A DNA stretch of 8,268 nt from contig QHXH01000167.1 of NCBI GenBank assembly GCA_003222855.1, positions 633-8,900 on the forward strand, written 5' to 3'. Below the pieces are notes generated by a model that did not search any database, had not been told where the DNA came from, and saw only the letters and a program-made list of their open reading frames with translations. Numbering within the stretch: position 1 is the first letter of the stretch; every line of letters starts with the position of its first letter. This document shows positions 1 to 5,926 of the stretch, in pieces. The translations under genes and the position numbers were made by a program. Source of the stretch: Acidobacteriota bacterium (lineage in GTDB: Bacteria; Acidobacteriota; Blastocatellia; Pyrinomonadales; Pyrinomonadaceae).

Positions 1-915
1 GAACCGGCGATCGCCTTGCCGAATGCGGCGGGCCAGACGCGTGGCTGGTGGGAGGTTTTGAATCAGGCTTACGGCATGGGGCGTTGGACGGCTTCATATC
101 GCGGGCACCTGATCGCTTTTCATGGCGGCGATCTGCCGGGCTTTCATTCGCAGATTTCATTCATGCCAAATGACCACATCGGCGTGATCGTTTTCGTCAT
201 CGGCAACCACACGGCGCCGCTTTACAACCCGCTCAGCTACAACATCTATGAGCGTCTGCTTGGAATGGAGCCGACGCCGTGGACTGATCGTTTCCTCGAC
301 ATTCGTTTGAAAGGAAAGAAAGCGGGCACCGAGGCGAGATCCAAAGAGGGCTTTGGCCGCGTGCCGGACACAAAGCCCTCGCATGCGCTCGCGGATTATG
401 CCGGCGAGTACGAACATCCTGCTTACGGCAGTTTGAAGATCGCGATGAAGGACAACGCGCTGCAGTTTGATTTTCACAAGATCATTTTGCCGCTGACTCA
501 CTTTCATTACGATCGATTCGACACTCCAAACGACGAAGAGAACGGCAAATGGTCGGTGAACTTCTCGACAAATCCGCAAGGCGATATCGACAAAGCGACG
601 ATGTCGTTGGATGAGGGCGAAGTTACCTTTGTGCGTCGCCCGCCGAAACTCGACGAAGCCGCCGCCCAACTCATTGCCGGAAATTACGAGACTGCGACCG
701 GCGCCAAATTGCAGGTCGTATTCCGGCCCGGTAGTGGACTTTTCATCGTCACGCCAGGTGCGCCCGACCAAAAACTGGTCCCGTACAAACCGTTGAAGTT
801 CCACTTGCCAGAATTTTCTGATGTGCTCATCGAGTTCGTCGAAGACAACGGTCAGATAACCGCGCTGAGACAGATCACACCCGCGGGAGTGTTTGTTTCG
901 AAGAGACGGCAATAG
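1..915 (+). CDS. Serine hydrolase, beta-lactamase class C-like, C-terminal part with DUF3471 domain (5' end outside window)
   Basis: The reading frame is open from the first base (EPAIALPNAAG...) and ends at TAG 913-915, so the gene starts upstream and only about 304 codons are seen. Codons 20-90 match the end of a class C beta-lactamase/esterase fold: a YGMGRW strand, RGHLIAFHGG at 106-129 (HGG stands where KTG is in true beta-lactamases) and a following FMPNDHIGVIVF strand. The catalytic SxxK and YxN motifs would lie upstream and cannot be checked. Residues of about 120-215 (ALADYAGEYEHPAYGSLKI onward) read as a DUF3471 beta domain, and about 215-304 form another beta-rich C-terminal domain (GNYETATGAKLQVVF). 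Family knowledge suggests an exported or periplasmic peptidase/esterase-like hydrolase; the substrate is unknown. The next gene starts 63 bp downstream on the same strand. No clear terminator is visible between them. Confidence 0.87.
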   Translation, partial: EPAIALPNAAGQTRGWWEVLNQAYGMGRWTASYRGHLIAFHGGDLPGFHSQISFMPNDHIGVIVFVIGNHTAPLYNPLSYNIYERLLGMEPTPWTDRFLDIRLKGKKAGTEARSKEGFGRVPDTKPSHALADYAGEYEHPAYGSLKIAMKDNALQFDFHKIILPLTHFHYDRFDTPNDEENGKWSVNFSTNPQGDIDKATMSLDEGEVTFVRRPPKLDEAAAQLIAGNYETATGAKLQVVFRPGSGLFIVTPGAPDQKLVPYKPLKFHLPEFSDVLIEFVEDNGQITALRQITPAGVFVSKRRQ

Positions 916-978
916 CCCGCGCATGGTTTTGAGGTACACGCACGCTCCGGCATTCCTGACGGCGTTGGGTGATCATAG

Positions 979-1797
979 ATGAGTTTTCGAATCGCATTAA
1001 CTGCTGTCGCTTTTCTTATGCTGACGTTCAGCAACGCGCCGGCCCAAACGGCATCACTAACGGGTGATTGGACCGGTGAATCGATCTGTACCGGCAATAA
1101 TCCCAGTTGTCATGACGAAAAAGTCGTCTATCACATCTCAGTCGACACGTCCGATTCGACGAAGGTGAAGATTGCCGCGGACAAAATCGTCGATGGCAAA
1201 CTGGAACCTATGGGGGTTATCGATCTTAACTATGACGCGGACAAACAAACTTTGACCGGCGAAACTCAAACTGCCAGATATCGCCTCTGGTGGGAGTTCA
1301 TCATCAAAGGCACCATCATGGATGGCACCTTGAGTGTTCTTCCCGACAAGACAATCGCCAGACGCATCAAAGTCCAAAAGAACGAATCCGCGCCAAAGGA
1401 ATCACCAATGACCCAGCACGCAAACGGAACATTCGAAGTAAAAATGACGCCCCAGGATGACAAGTCGGACGACAAGTCACTCGGCCGCATGACGATCGAG
1501 AAGCAATGGCATGGTGATCTTGAAGGCACCAGCAAGGGCCAGATGTTAACTGGAGGCGATGTGACCAAAGGCTCGGCCGGTTACGTCGCTATTGAGAAGT
1601 TCACGGGGATCGTCAAGGGACGCAAAGGGACTTTCATTCTCCAGCACAGTGCCACGATGACGCGCGGCGCAGGTCAATTAACGATTACGGTGGTTCCCGA
1701 TTCGGGCACAGATCAATTAAAAGGAATCAGCGGCAAGCTCGCGATCAAGATCGAGAATGGAAAACATTCTTACGAGTTTGACTACAGTCTTGAGTAA
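979..1797 (+). CDS. Exported two-domain protein: lipocalin-like N-terminal domain plus DUF3224
   Basis: 272 residues from ATG 979. Residues 1-23 form a signal peptide (RIALTAVAFLMLTFSNAPAQ, cleavage near APA|Q). Residues of about 26-133 are a small beta-rich, lipocalin-like domain (LTGDWTGESICTG) with two close cysteines, C37 and C44, that could form a disulfide. After a polar linker (133-147), residues of about 148-272 are a clear DUF3224 domain: NGTFEVKMTP, LGRMTIEKQWHGDLEGTSKG, GSAGYVAIEKFTG, LQHSATMTRG, ITVVPDSGT and the closing YEFDYSLE. DUF3224 proteins are usually stand-alone, cytosol-type proteins of about 120-130 residues and unknown function, so export and fusion are unusual. The internal Met144 has its own Shine-Dalgarno-like AAAGGA, so the DUF3224 part may also be made separately. 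The start has no strong ribosome site. The 3' end overlaps the next gene by up to 41 bp. Confidence 0.85.
   Translation: MSFRIALTAVAFLMLTFSNAPAQTASLTGDWTGESICTGNNPSCHDEKVVYHISVDTSDSTKVKIAADKIVDGKLEPMGVIDLNYDADKQTLTGETQTARYRLWWEFIIKGTIMDGTLSVLPDKTIARRIKVQKNESAPKESPMTQHANGTFEVKMTPQDDKSDDKSLGRMTIEKQWHGDLEGTSKGQMLTGGDVTKGSAGYVAIEKFTGIVKGRKGTFILQHSATMTRGAGQLTITVVPDSGTDQLKGISGKLAIKIENGKHSYEFDYSLE
1395..1400 (+). promoter_or_regulatory. Possible internal ribosome binding site for a stand-alone DUF3224 product (ATG 1408)
   Basis: AAAGGA lies 7 nt before an in-frame ATG at 1408-1410, exactly at the linker/DUF3224 boundary. The resulting product of 129 residues (MTQHANGTFEVK...) would match the normal size of a free DUF3224 protein. 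This signal is stronger than anything seen before the annotated start at 979. That makes it either a relic of an ancestral separate gene or a working second start. Confidence 0.35.
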
Positions 1798-2203
1798 CGT
1801 CCTCGAATCAGCGAAACGCAATGTTTACTCGTTGCTGATCATTCTGCCGCTCCTGCCTATTACTTCCTGTCAGAAACAAAAGCCGGGCGCGCAGATTACG
1901 CGACCAACGCCGGCTACGGCGACCTCTGGCCCGCGCCCGCCCGGATTTCCCCCGCCGGTAATGAACCAGCCATACCCGGCGACCGGGGTGGTTGTGCTAA
2001 TCAATCGTAAAGAGGGATGGATCGAGATCAATCACGAAGAGATCAAAGGATTGATGCCGGCGATGCAAATGGAGTTTTGGGTCACGGACAAGTCTCTGTT
2101 TGATAATGTAAAGGCCGGCGATCGGATCGATTTTGCGGTCGTCGAAACGGAAACTGGCGAGTACCTTACCGAATTGAAACGAGCGTCAAACAAATCACGT
2201 TAA
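1757..2203 (+). CDS. Lipoprotein with CusF-like copper-binding domain
   Basis: 148 residues from ATG 1757; stop TAA 2201-2203. The N-terminus has a basic stretch (AKRN, 19-22), a hydrophobic core (VYSLLIILPLLPI) and a lipobox ITSC with the lipidated Cys at 38, so it should be a membrane-anchored periplasmic or outer-membrane lipoprotein. A Pro/Thr-rich linker (about 48-75) follows. Residues of about 76-143 (TGVVVLINRKEGWIEINHEEIKGLMPAMQMEF) match the CusF-like OB-fold used in Cu(I)/Ag(I) export systems. H93, M103 and M105 align with E. coli CusF ligands His36, Met47 and Met49; M100 sits where CusF has Trp44. No CusA/B/C-like or copper ATPase genes are nearby, so the role as a copper chaperone or buffer is inferred. 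The ATG at 1757 overlaps the preceding gene by 41 bp; TTG 1778 or 1790 would give a shorter n-region and are equally possible starts. The overlap suggests translational coupling. Confidence 0.82.
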   Translation: MENILTSLTTVLSNVLESAKRNVYSLLIILPLLPITSCQKQKPGAQITRPTPATATSGPRPPGFPPPVMNQPYPATGVVVLINRKEGWIEINHEEIKGLMPAMQMEFWVTDKSLFDNVKAGDRIDFAVVETETGEYLTELKRASNKSR

Positions 2204-2223
2204 CATTAAGAGCGTCCAGACTG

Positions 2224-2279
2224 GAGCGCAACGGTCCTGGTTGCTACATCGCTGGTTGCAAGCGAGGACGCTTGCGCTC
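2224..2279. repeat. Inverted repeat/hairpin between convergent genes
   Basis: A perfect 7-bp stem, GCAAGCG (2258-2264) and CGCTTGC (2269-2275), closes a 4-nt AGGA loop. An outer GAGCGC (2224-2229)/GCGCTC (2274-2279) pair could form an alternative stem. It lies in the 101-bp gap between two genes that end facing each other, so it may help termination in both directions. There is no T-tract, so a standard intrinsic terminator is not supported. The wording of the sequence (GAGCGCAAGCGTCC on the reverse strand) also suggests a degenerate dispersed repeat. Confidence 0.4.
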
Positions 2280-2304
2280 GAATCAAGAGCGCCGGTTAGT
2301 CGTT

Positions 2305-2835
2305 CTACTTCGCCAACGTTTCCGCCTGAGTTAGATAAGTGTGCGCCTGTCGCCAATTGATCGCGACAGTGTAAGGAACGGTTGAGAGAAATGCTGTATC
2401 TGACGATGATTGACTGACTTCAGTCGCGGCCAGAGCTGAGACGTTGACGACGCGGGGCTGATCCACCTGCTGCCACCAGTAAGCGCCATCCCGAAAAGCA
2501 TCCAGTGTGTTTGTGAGCTTAATTTTTAACTTACTGCCAGACATCTGCATGATAACCGGTTGTACTTCACGCGTTACCTCGCTCAGCTCCTGCTGAAAAG
2601 TTTGTAATGAAACGCGCGCCAATTTGCCGCTCTCCTGAAAATCCGCCAGCGACCGATAAACGATCACCTGTGTCTCCAAACGCTTCAGCGCCGCAATCGC
2701 CCTGGCATTCGCATCGGCTGCGGCCACGTCGCTGGTTGGTCGATAGACGCGCGCAACTGACTGGGCGCGCATGGCCGTAGAACTCAAGAACAGGATGAAA
2801 ATAGCAATAACCAGGGTGATTCGGTTCATCTTCAT
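2305..2835 (-). CDS. Small exported protein of unknown function
   Basis: 176 residues on the minus strand, ATG at 2833-2835 and stop TAG at 2305-2307. Residues 1-24 form a signal peptide (MKMNRITLVIAIFILFLSST, then AMRAQS), so the protein should be exported. The mature part has no motif I recognise. Residues of about 35-100 look mainly helical (AIAALKRLETQVIVYRSL, QTFQQELSEVTREV), and the rest is polar with aromatic residues (GAYWWQQVDQP) and no cysteines. A second ATG two codons in (2827-2829) is an alternative start; a weak TAAGG lies just upstream of the first. The neighbour downstream is convergent, and the spacer upstream is about 370 bp before the divergent dinB-like gene, so the gene is probably its own transcription unit. 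The call as a real gene rests on the signal peptide and on the absence of a better frame. Confidence 0.7.
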   Translation of the reverse strand: MKMNRITLVIAIFILFLSSTAMRAQSVARVYRPTSDVAAADANARAIAALKRLETQVIVYRSLADFQESGKLARVSLQTFQQELSEVTREVQPVIMQMSGSKLKIKLTNTLDAFRDGAYWWQQVDQPRVVNVSALAATEVSQSSSDTAFLSTVPYTVAINWRQAHTYLTQAETLAK

Positions 2836-3100
2836 TTGGCCTTACCGCGAGACTGGGCCCACAGCTCCTGATGCCACTCAGGGCAAGGATCGTGCCTGCC
2901 TCCGGCTTCGCGTAGTTTGCTCGATACGAGCGCCCGCGTGTGCTCTTTCGCCGAGGCATATCAGGACAAGGCGGAAGGGTGCCACGAGGTTCAAGCTCGC
3001 ATTAGGACAGCCGGCCCTAAAAACGAGACGACCAGGAAATCAACATTGCAAGGTTTAGAAACTCGCAATATGATGCGCCTTCCGAATTGAGCCCGAAAGT
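2836..3100. other. Non-coding spacer with no recognised gene
   Basis: Between the start of the minus-strand exported gene and the palindrome at 3101, I find no convincing gene, tRNA or riboswitch. A plus-strand open frame crosses this stretch from 2771 to 3058. Its translation is arginine/proline-rich, lacks a start signal and begins inside the opposite gene, so I do not call it. The short string AGGTTTAGAAA ends this stretch near 3051-3061 and appears again right before the dinB-like start codon (3193-3203). This may mark an old duplication or another dispersed repeat. Promoters for the divergent genes are expected here, but no clear -35/-10 pair can be defended. Confidence 0.4.
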
Positions 3101-3170
3101 GTCAGAAGCCCGCGCGTAAGCAAGGGCTACTTTGTCCAAGCTAGCCCTCCCTAACGGTCGGGCTTCTGAC
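3101..3170. repeat. 70-bp imperfect palindrome, minimal family-2 repeat
   Basis: The arms 3101-3129 and 3142-3170 are inverted copies that match at 24 of 29 positions; the outer 12 (GTCAGAAGCCCG / CGGGCTTCTGAC) are perfect. The loop is 12 nt. The arm sequence is the same as the ends of the larger elements at 6463 and 7557-7866, so this is the shortest member of the same dispersed family. It lies 33-102 bp upstream of the dinB-like start codon, in a non-coding spacer, and could fold as a strong hairpin if transcribed. Confidence 0.8.
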
Positions 3171-3191
3171 TCTCCGGGCAAACTAACGAGC

Positions 3192-3195
3192 GAGG
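3192..3195 (+). promoter_or_regulatory. Ribosome binding site of the DinB-family gene
   Basis: GAGG lies 7 nt before ATG 3203. It supports the chosen start and is one of the few canonical Shine-Dalgarno sites in the window. Confidence 0.6.
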
Positions 3196-3202
3196 TTTAG
3201 AA

Positions 3203-3718
3203 ATGAATCGGCCAGAGGAAACTGAATACGCGCCTCATTATCAGAGTTATGTCGAGCAGGTCAGTGAGAGCGACATCATGGCGGTGCTGCGCGGCGAACT
3301 CGACGATCTGGATGTTCTGCTCGGCCGAGTGCCGGCGGAAAAGGAGACCTATGCATATGCGGAAGGCAAATGGACCGTCCGCGAAATCATCGGTCATCTG
3401 ATTGATGGCGAACGCGTGTTTGGTTATCGCGCGCTGTGCATCGCGCGCGGTGAGAAACAAAACCTGCCTGGCTTTGATCAAAACGATTACATGTTGACGG
3501 CGCCGTATGGTCACATCGAGCTCGAAGACCTTTTGAGTGAGCTGCGGCTGGTTCGCTTGTCGAACATCGCCATGTTTCGCAGTCTGGATGAAGAAGCGTG
3601 GAACCGCGCGGGCACTGCCAACGGAAACGAAATCACTGTACGAGCACTCGCGTTCATCATGGCCGGTCATGTGCGACATCACATGAACGTGCTGAAGGAG
3701 AGATATCTAGCGAGTTGA
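3203..3718 (+). CDS. DinB-family (YfiT/DUF1572-like) putative metal-dependent enzyme
   Basis: 171 residues from ATG 3203 with a GAGG site 7 nt upstream; stop TGA 3716-3718. The DinB four-helix-bundle pattern is clear: KWTVREIIGHLIDGERVFGY (residues 56-75) carries the first metal His (H65), and GHVRHHMNVL (155-164) near the C-terminus carries H156 and H160 in an HxxxH arrangement. Length is normal for the family. No signal peptide is seen, so it is cytoplasmic. DinB-fold enzymes include thiol-dependent transferases (bacillithiol or mycothiol S-transferases) and related hydrolases; the actual substrate cannot be read from this sequence. The palindrome at 3101-3170 is just upstream. The next gene begins 64 bp downstream behind a different repeat, so an operon is not certain. 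Confidence 0.88.
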   Translation: MNRPEETEYAPHYQSYVEQVSESDIMAVLRGELDDLDVLLGRVPAEKETYAYAEGKWTVREIIGHLIDGERVFGYRALCIARGEKQNLPGFDQNDYMLTAPYGHIELEDLLSELRLVRLSNIAMFRSLDEEAWNRAGTANGNEITVRALAFIMAGHVRHHMNVLKERYLAS

Positions 3719-3741
3719 GTTTACAAGAAATGGAAACTAAT

Positions 3742-3776
3742 GCAGCCGCGGATACACGCGGATTATCGCGGATAGG
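3742..3776 (+). repeat. Family-1 palindromic repeat, left arm (CCGCGGAT type)
   Basis: GCAGCCGCGGATACACGCGG and the following ATTATCGCGGATAGG contain three spaced CGCGGAT-like words. The reverse complement of 3818-3850 aligns with it without gaps and only a few mismatches, so 3742-3850 is an inverted pair of about 109 bp. It covers the gap between the dinB-like gene and the peptidase and runs into the peptidase coding region. Its end supplies the AGGA (3774-3777) that precedes the TTG start. Confidence 0.82.
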
Positions 3777-3777
3777 A
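3774..3777 (+). promoter_or_regulatory. Shine-Dalgarno-like site favouring TTG start at 3783
   Basis: AGGA is followed by 5 nt and then TTG 3783. The alternative ATG at 3804 has no purine-rich site before it (the sequence there is AATCGTCTTAA), so the TTG start is slightly favoured. The site itself is at the edge of the family-1 repeat arm. Confidence 0.4.
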
Positions 3778-3782
3778 ACACG

Positions 3783-5357
3783 TTGGAATTCAATCGTCTT
3801 AAAATGATCTGCTATTCAAATCCGCGTAAATCCGCGTTCATCTGCGGCTATTTGTGCGCGCTGCTCGTATCGCTGCCGGTGATCGCGATGGCTCAATCAA
3901 CAGTCCGCGACTATCGGCGCGCGCACGAACGAACGATCATCGACGAGTTCACGCGCCTGCTCGCTATTCCCAACATCGCTTCGGACGCGCCGAACATCCG
4001 TCGCAATGCCCAATTTATTTTCGAGATAATGCAACGCCGCGGACTGAAACCCCAGTTGCTCGAAGCTAAATCCAAAAACACTCCACCCGCCGTTTACGGC
4101 GAATGGAAAGTTGCGGGCGCGTCGCACTCGATCATTCTTTACGCCCATTACGATGGCCAGCCCGTAGATCCGAAACAGTGGACGGCCTCTCCGCCGTTTC
4201 AGCCAACCTGGAGATCAGCCGCGATGGAAGCCGGCGGACAGATCGTGACGCTGCCGGCAAGTGGTGAGATCAATTCTGAGTGGCGTCTATACGCGCGCTC
4301 ATCTTCAGACGACAAAGCCGGCCTGATGGGAATCCTTACGGCGTTCGATGCTTTGCGAGCGCAGAACCAGAAGCCCTCTTTCAACATTAGGTTCTTGTTT
4401 GAAGGTGAAGAGGAAGCCGGCTCGCCGCATCTCGGCGAGATCATCGATCTGCATAAAGATTTAATGCAAGCAGACGCGTGGATCATCTGCGATGGCCCAG
4501 TGCATCAATCGGGCCGCAAGCAAGTAGTGTTTGGCGTGCGCGGTGATCAGAACGTTGATGTCACGGTTTACGGCGCGAAGCGGCCGCTGCACAGTGGCCA
4601 TTATGGCAACTGGGCGCCGAACCCGGCGATGACACTCTCACGCTTATTAGCATCGATGAAAGACGATAGTGGTCGAGTGACGATTGCCGGTTGGTATGAA
4701 GGCGTAGAGCCGCTCGGCGATGCTGAGCGGCGCGCGATTGCGGAGGCGCCGGCCTACGATGATGAGTTGCGATCAGAGCTGGGTCTGGCGCGGACTGAAG
4801 GCGACGGCAAGAGTTTGATGGAAGTGATCAATCAGCCATCGCTGAACATCAATGGCGTCAGTAGCGGTGACGTCGGCGCGCTGGCTCGCAACGTAATTCC
4901 AACAACGGCGACCGCGGTGCTCGATCTGCGCTTGGTGAAAGGCAACAGCTATCGAAAACAGGTCCAGCATTTGGTCGACCATATTCGCAAGCAGGGCTTC
5001 CACGTCATCGATCATGATCCAACCGACATTGAACGAAAGCAGCACGCGCTGATCGCGAAGGTGATCGCGCGCGCCGGTGGATATGACGCAGAGCGAACGC
5101 GCATGGACTTGCCGATTTCCGTTGCCGTCATCAATGCGGTGCAATCGACATCGAAAGACCGAATCGTAAAGTTGCCGACTTCCGGTGGCAGCTTGCCGCT
5201 TTCGATCATCACCGATCGCTTGAAAACGGTTACGATTACTGTGCCGATTGTAAATTACGACAACAATCAGCACGCGGAAAACGAAAACCTGCGGCTGCAA
5301 AATCTTTGGGACGGAATTGAAACGCTGGCCGCAGTGATGATGATGAAGCCGAGCTAG
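3783..5357 (+). CDS. Exported M20-family metallopeptidase (dipeptidase/carboxypeptidase type)
   Basis: 524 residues from TTG 3783 (517 from ATG 3804); stop TAG 5355-5357. The front is a signal peptide: NPRKSAFICG, then YLCALLVSLPVIAMAQS, with likely cleavage at AMA|Q (residue 37). The di-zinc M20 signature is complete: AHYDGQP (H122), RSSSDDKAGL (D176), EGEEEAGS (catalytic/metal pair E210, E211), CDGP (D237), and QHAENENL near the end (H497). LHSGHYG (H270) is the conserved His of the lid/dimerisation domain (about 245-380). The closest family types are carnosinase/PepV/CPG2-like peptidases that cleave short peptides or N-acyl amino acids; the substrate is not determined. Residues 13-22 are encoded by a dispersed repeat shared with the next gene. 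The next gene starts 84 bp downstream across another copy of that repeat. Confidence 0.93.
   Translation: MEFNRLKMICYSNPRKSAFICGYLCALLVSLPVIAMAQSTVRDYRRAHERTIIDEFTRLLAIPNIASDAPNIRRNAQFIFEIMQRRGLKPQLLEAKSKNTPPAVYGEWKVAGASHSIILYAHYDGQPVDPKQWTASPPFQPTWRSAAMEAGGQIVTLPASGEINSEWRLYARSSSDDKAGLMGILTAFDALRAQNQKPSFNIRFLFEGEEEAGSPHLGEIIDLHKDLMQADAWIICDGPVHQSGRKQVVFGVRGDQNVDVTVYGAKRPLHSGHYGNWAPNPAMTLSRLLASMKDDSGRVTIAGWYEGVEPLGDAERRAIAEAPAYDDELRSELGLARTEGDGKSLMEVINQPSLNINGVSSGDVGALARNVIPTTATAVLDLRLVKGNSYRKQVQHLVDHIRKQGFHVIDHDPTDIERKQHALIAKVIARAGGYDAERTRMDLPISVAVINAVQSTSKDRIVKLPTSGGSLPLSIITDRLKTVTITVPIVNYDNNQHAENENLRLQNLWDGIETLAAVMMMKPS
3818..3850 (-). repeat. Family-1 repeat, right arm, translated inside the M20 signal peptide
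   Basis: AAATCCGCGTAAATCCGCGT followed by TCATCTGCGGCTA is the inverted partner of 3742-3776. Read in the peptidase frame it encodes NPRKSAFICG plus the next residue (Y). A 32-nt stretch is repeated with a single difference at 5483-5514, in the same frame of a different gene. The basic NPRK part serves as the n-region and AFICG begins the hydrophobic core. Confidence 0.85.
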
Positions 5358-5360
5358 AAG

Positions 5361-5393
5361 TTAGCCGCGGATGAACGCGGATTAGACGGATTA
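5361..5393 (+). repeat. Family-1 repeat, left arm of second copy
   Basis: It starts 3 nt after the M20 stop codon: TTAGCCGCGGATGAACGCGG then ATTAGACGGATTA. It is inverted relative to 5483-5516, giving a second paired element (5361-5516) that spans the M20/PPC gap and the first codons of the PPC-like gene. The spacer between arms (89 bp) differs from that of the first copy (41 bp), so the arms, not the middle, are conserved. Confidence 0.8.
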
Positions 5394-5441
5394 ACTGAGG
5401 CCGTGGTTACCTTCGTTTAGCATCGGCACCCGAAAGGACAA

Positions 5442-5891
5442 ATGCGAATCACCCGACAAAGATCACGCGAAGTTTGTTTTCCAAATCCGCGTAAATCCGC
5501 GTTTATCTGCGGCTGCTTTCTCGTTCTTTTCTGCGCGAGCGCGCCAGCCTTCGACCAACACGGCGGTAAAGCGGAACCGCTGCGAATCGAATTCAAGCGC
5601 GGCACAACCAGCACCACCGTCAGCGGGGTGGTTCATGGCGATGAAGAGGCTGAATATGTGCTCGCGGCGAAGAAAGGCCAACGGCTGATCATCAAACTCA
5701 CCTCGGCGCCATTGAAGTCATCCGTCTTTCAACTCCTGGGTGAAGACAACGACACGCTCGGGCTCGAGTACGATGCAAACTTCGATTATTCAGGCGTGCT
5801 GCCCAAAACGGGTGATTATTTTATTAGCGTGAAGCGGCCGACGGAGGCGAAGGGCGCCTCGAGATTCAAATTGACCGTAATGATTAAATAA
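5442..5891 (+). CDS. Small exported protein with PPC-like beta-sandwich domain
   Basis: 149 residues from ATG 5442, with AAAGG (5433-5437) 4 nt upstream; stop TAA 5889-5891. The signal peptide is residues of about 1-36: basic start (MRITRQRSRE), NPRKSAFICG encoded by a dispersed repeat, hydrophobic CFLVLFCASAPA, cleavage near APA|F. Residues of about 48-148 look like a bacterial pre-peptidase C-terminal (PPC)-like domain: RIEFKRGTTSTTVSGVV, AEYVLAAKKGQRLIIKL, then YSGVLPKTGDYFISV and RFKLTVMIK at the end. Such domains are found attached to secreted enzymes; here the domain stands alone, so a binding or inhibitor role is possible but unproven. No catalytic motif is visible. The reductase gene starts 35 bp later. 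Confidence 0.78.
   Translation: MRITRQRSREVCFPNPRKSAFICGCFLVLFCASAPAFDQHGGKAEPLRIEFKRGTTSTTVSGVVHGDEEAEYVLAAKKGQRLIIKLTSAPLKSSVFQLLGEDNDTLGLEYDANFDYSGVLPKTGDYFISVKRPTEAKGASRFKLTVMIK
5483..5516 (-). repeat. Family-1 repeat, right arm of second copy, translated inside the PPC-protein signal peptide
   Basis: AAATCCGCGTAAATCCGCGT followed by TTATCTGCGGCTGC differs from 3818-3850 by one base over the first 32 nt (T for C, silent in a Phe codon). It is read in the same frame, giving NPRKSAFICG as residues 15-24 of the PPC-like protein. Confidence 0.85.
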
Positions 5892-5897
5892 GCATTT

Positions 5898-5926
5898 CAA
5901 GCACAGACGCTAAGTCGCGAAGTTTC
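5898..5926. repeat. Possible third short repeat type before the reductase start
   Basis: The stretch GCACAGACGCTAAGTCGCGA then AGTTTC ends directly at the ATG. Its GCGAAGTTT core also appears at 5467-5475, inside the start region of the PPC-like gene, after a loosely similar GACAAAGATCAC. Two partial matches are weak support for a repeat family. It takes the place where a ribosome site would be expected; only a poor GAAG (5919-5922) is present. Confidence 0.25.

Noticed and set aside
157..939. Long open frame on the minus strand opposite the serine hydrolase (260 codons)
   Set aside because: It lies antisense to a well-supported gene, has no recognisable domain and an Arg/Val-rich composition typical of a shadow frame in GC-rich DNA.
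2258..2275. Standard intrinsic terminator between convergent genes
   Set aside because: The stem is perfect but no T-tract follows on either strand.
2771..3058. Plus-strand open frame of 95 codons in the spacer
   Set aside because: It begins inside the opposite exported gene, has no ribosome site or domain and low-complexity basic content.
3197..3682. Minus-strand open frame opposite the DinB-family gene
   Set aside because: The plus strand has a ribosome site, DinB motifs and metal histidines; the antisense frame has none.
4773..5300. Minus-strand open frame within the M20 gene
   Set aside because: It is antisense to conserved M20 catalytic regions and has no domain or start signal.
3742..5516. 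Repeated CCGCGGAT/ATCCGCG words as a CRISPR array
   Set aside because: The repeats are inverted pairs with unequal spacers and run into coding sequence; there are no direct repeats with uniform unique spacers and no cas genes.
5502..5516. FICGC in the PPC-like signal peptide as a lipobox
   Set aside because: The Cys residues are at the beginning of the hydrophobic core, encoded by the repeat, and an APA|F signal peptidase I site follows later.
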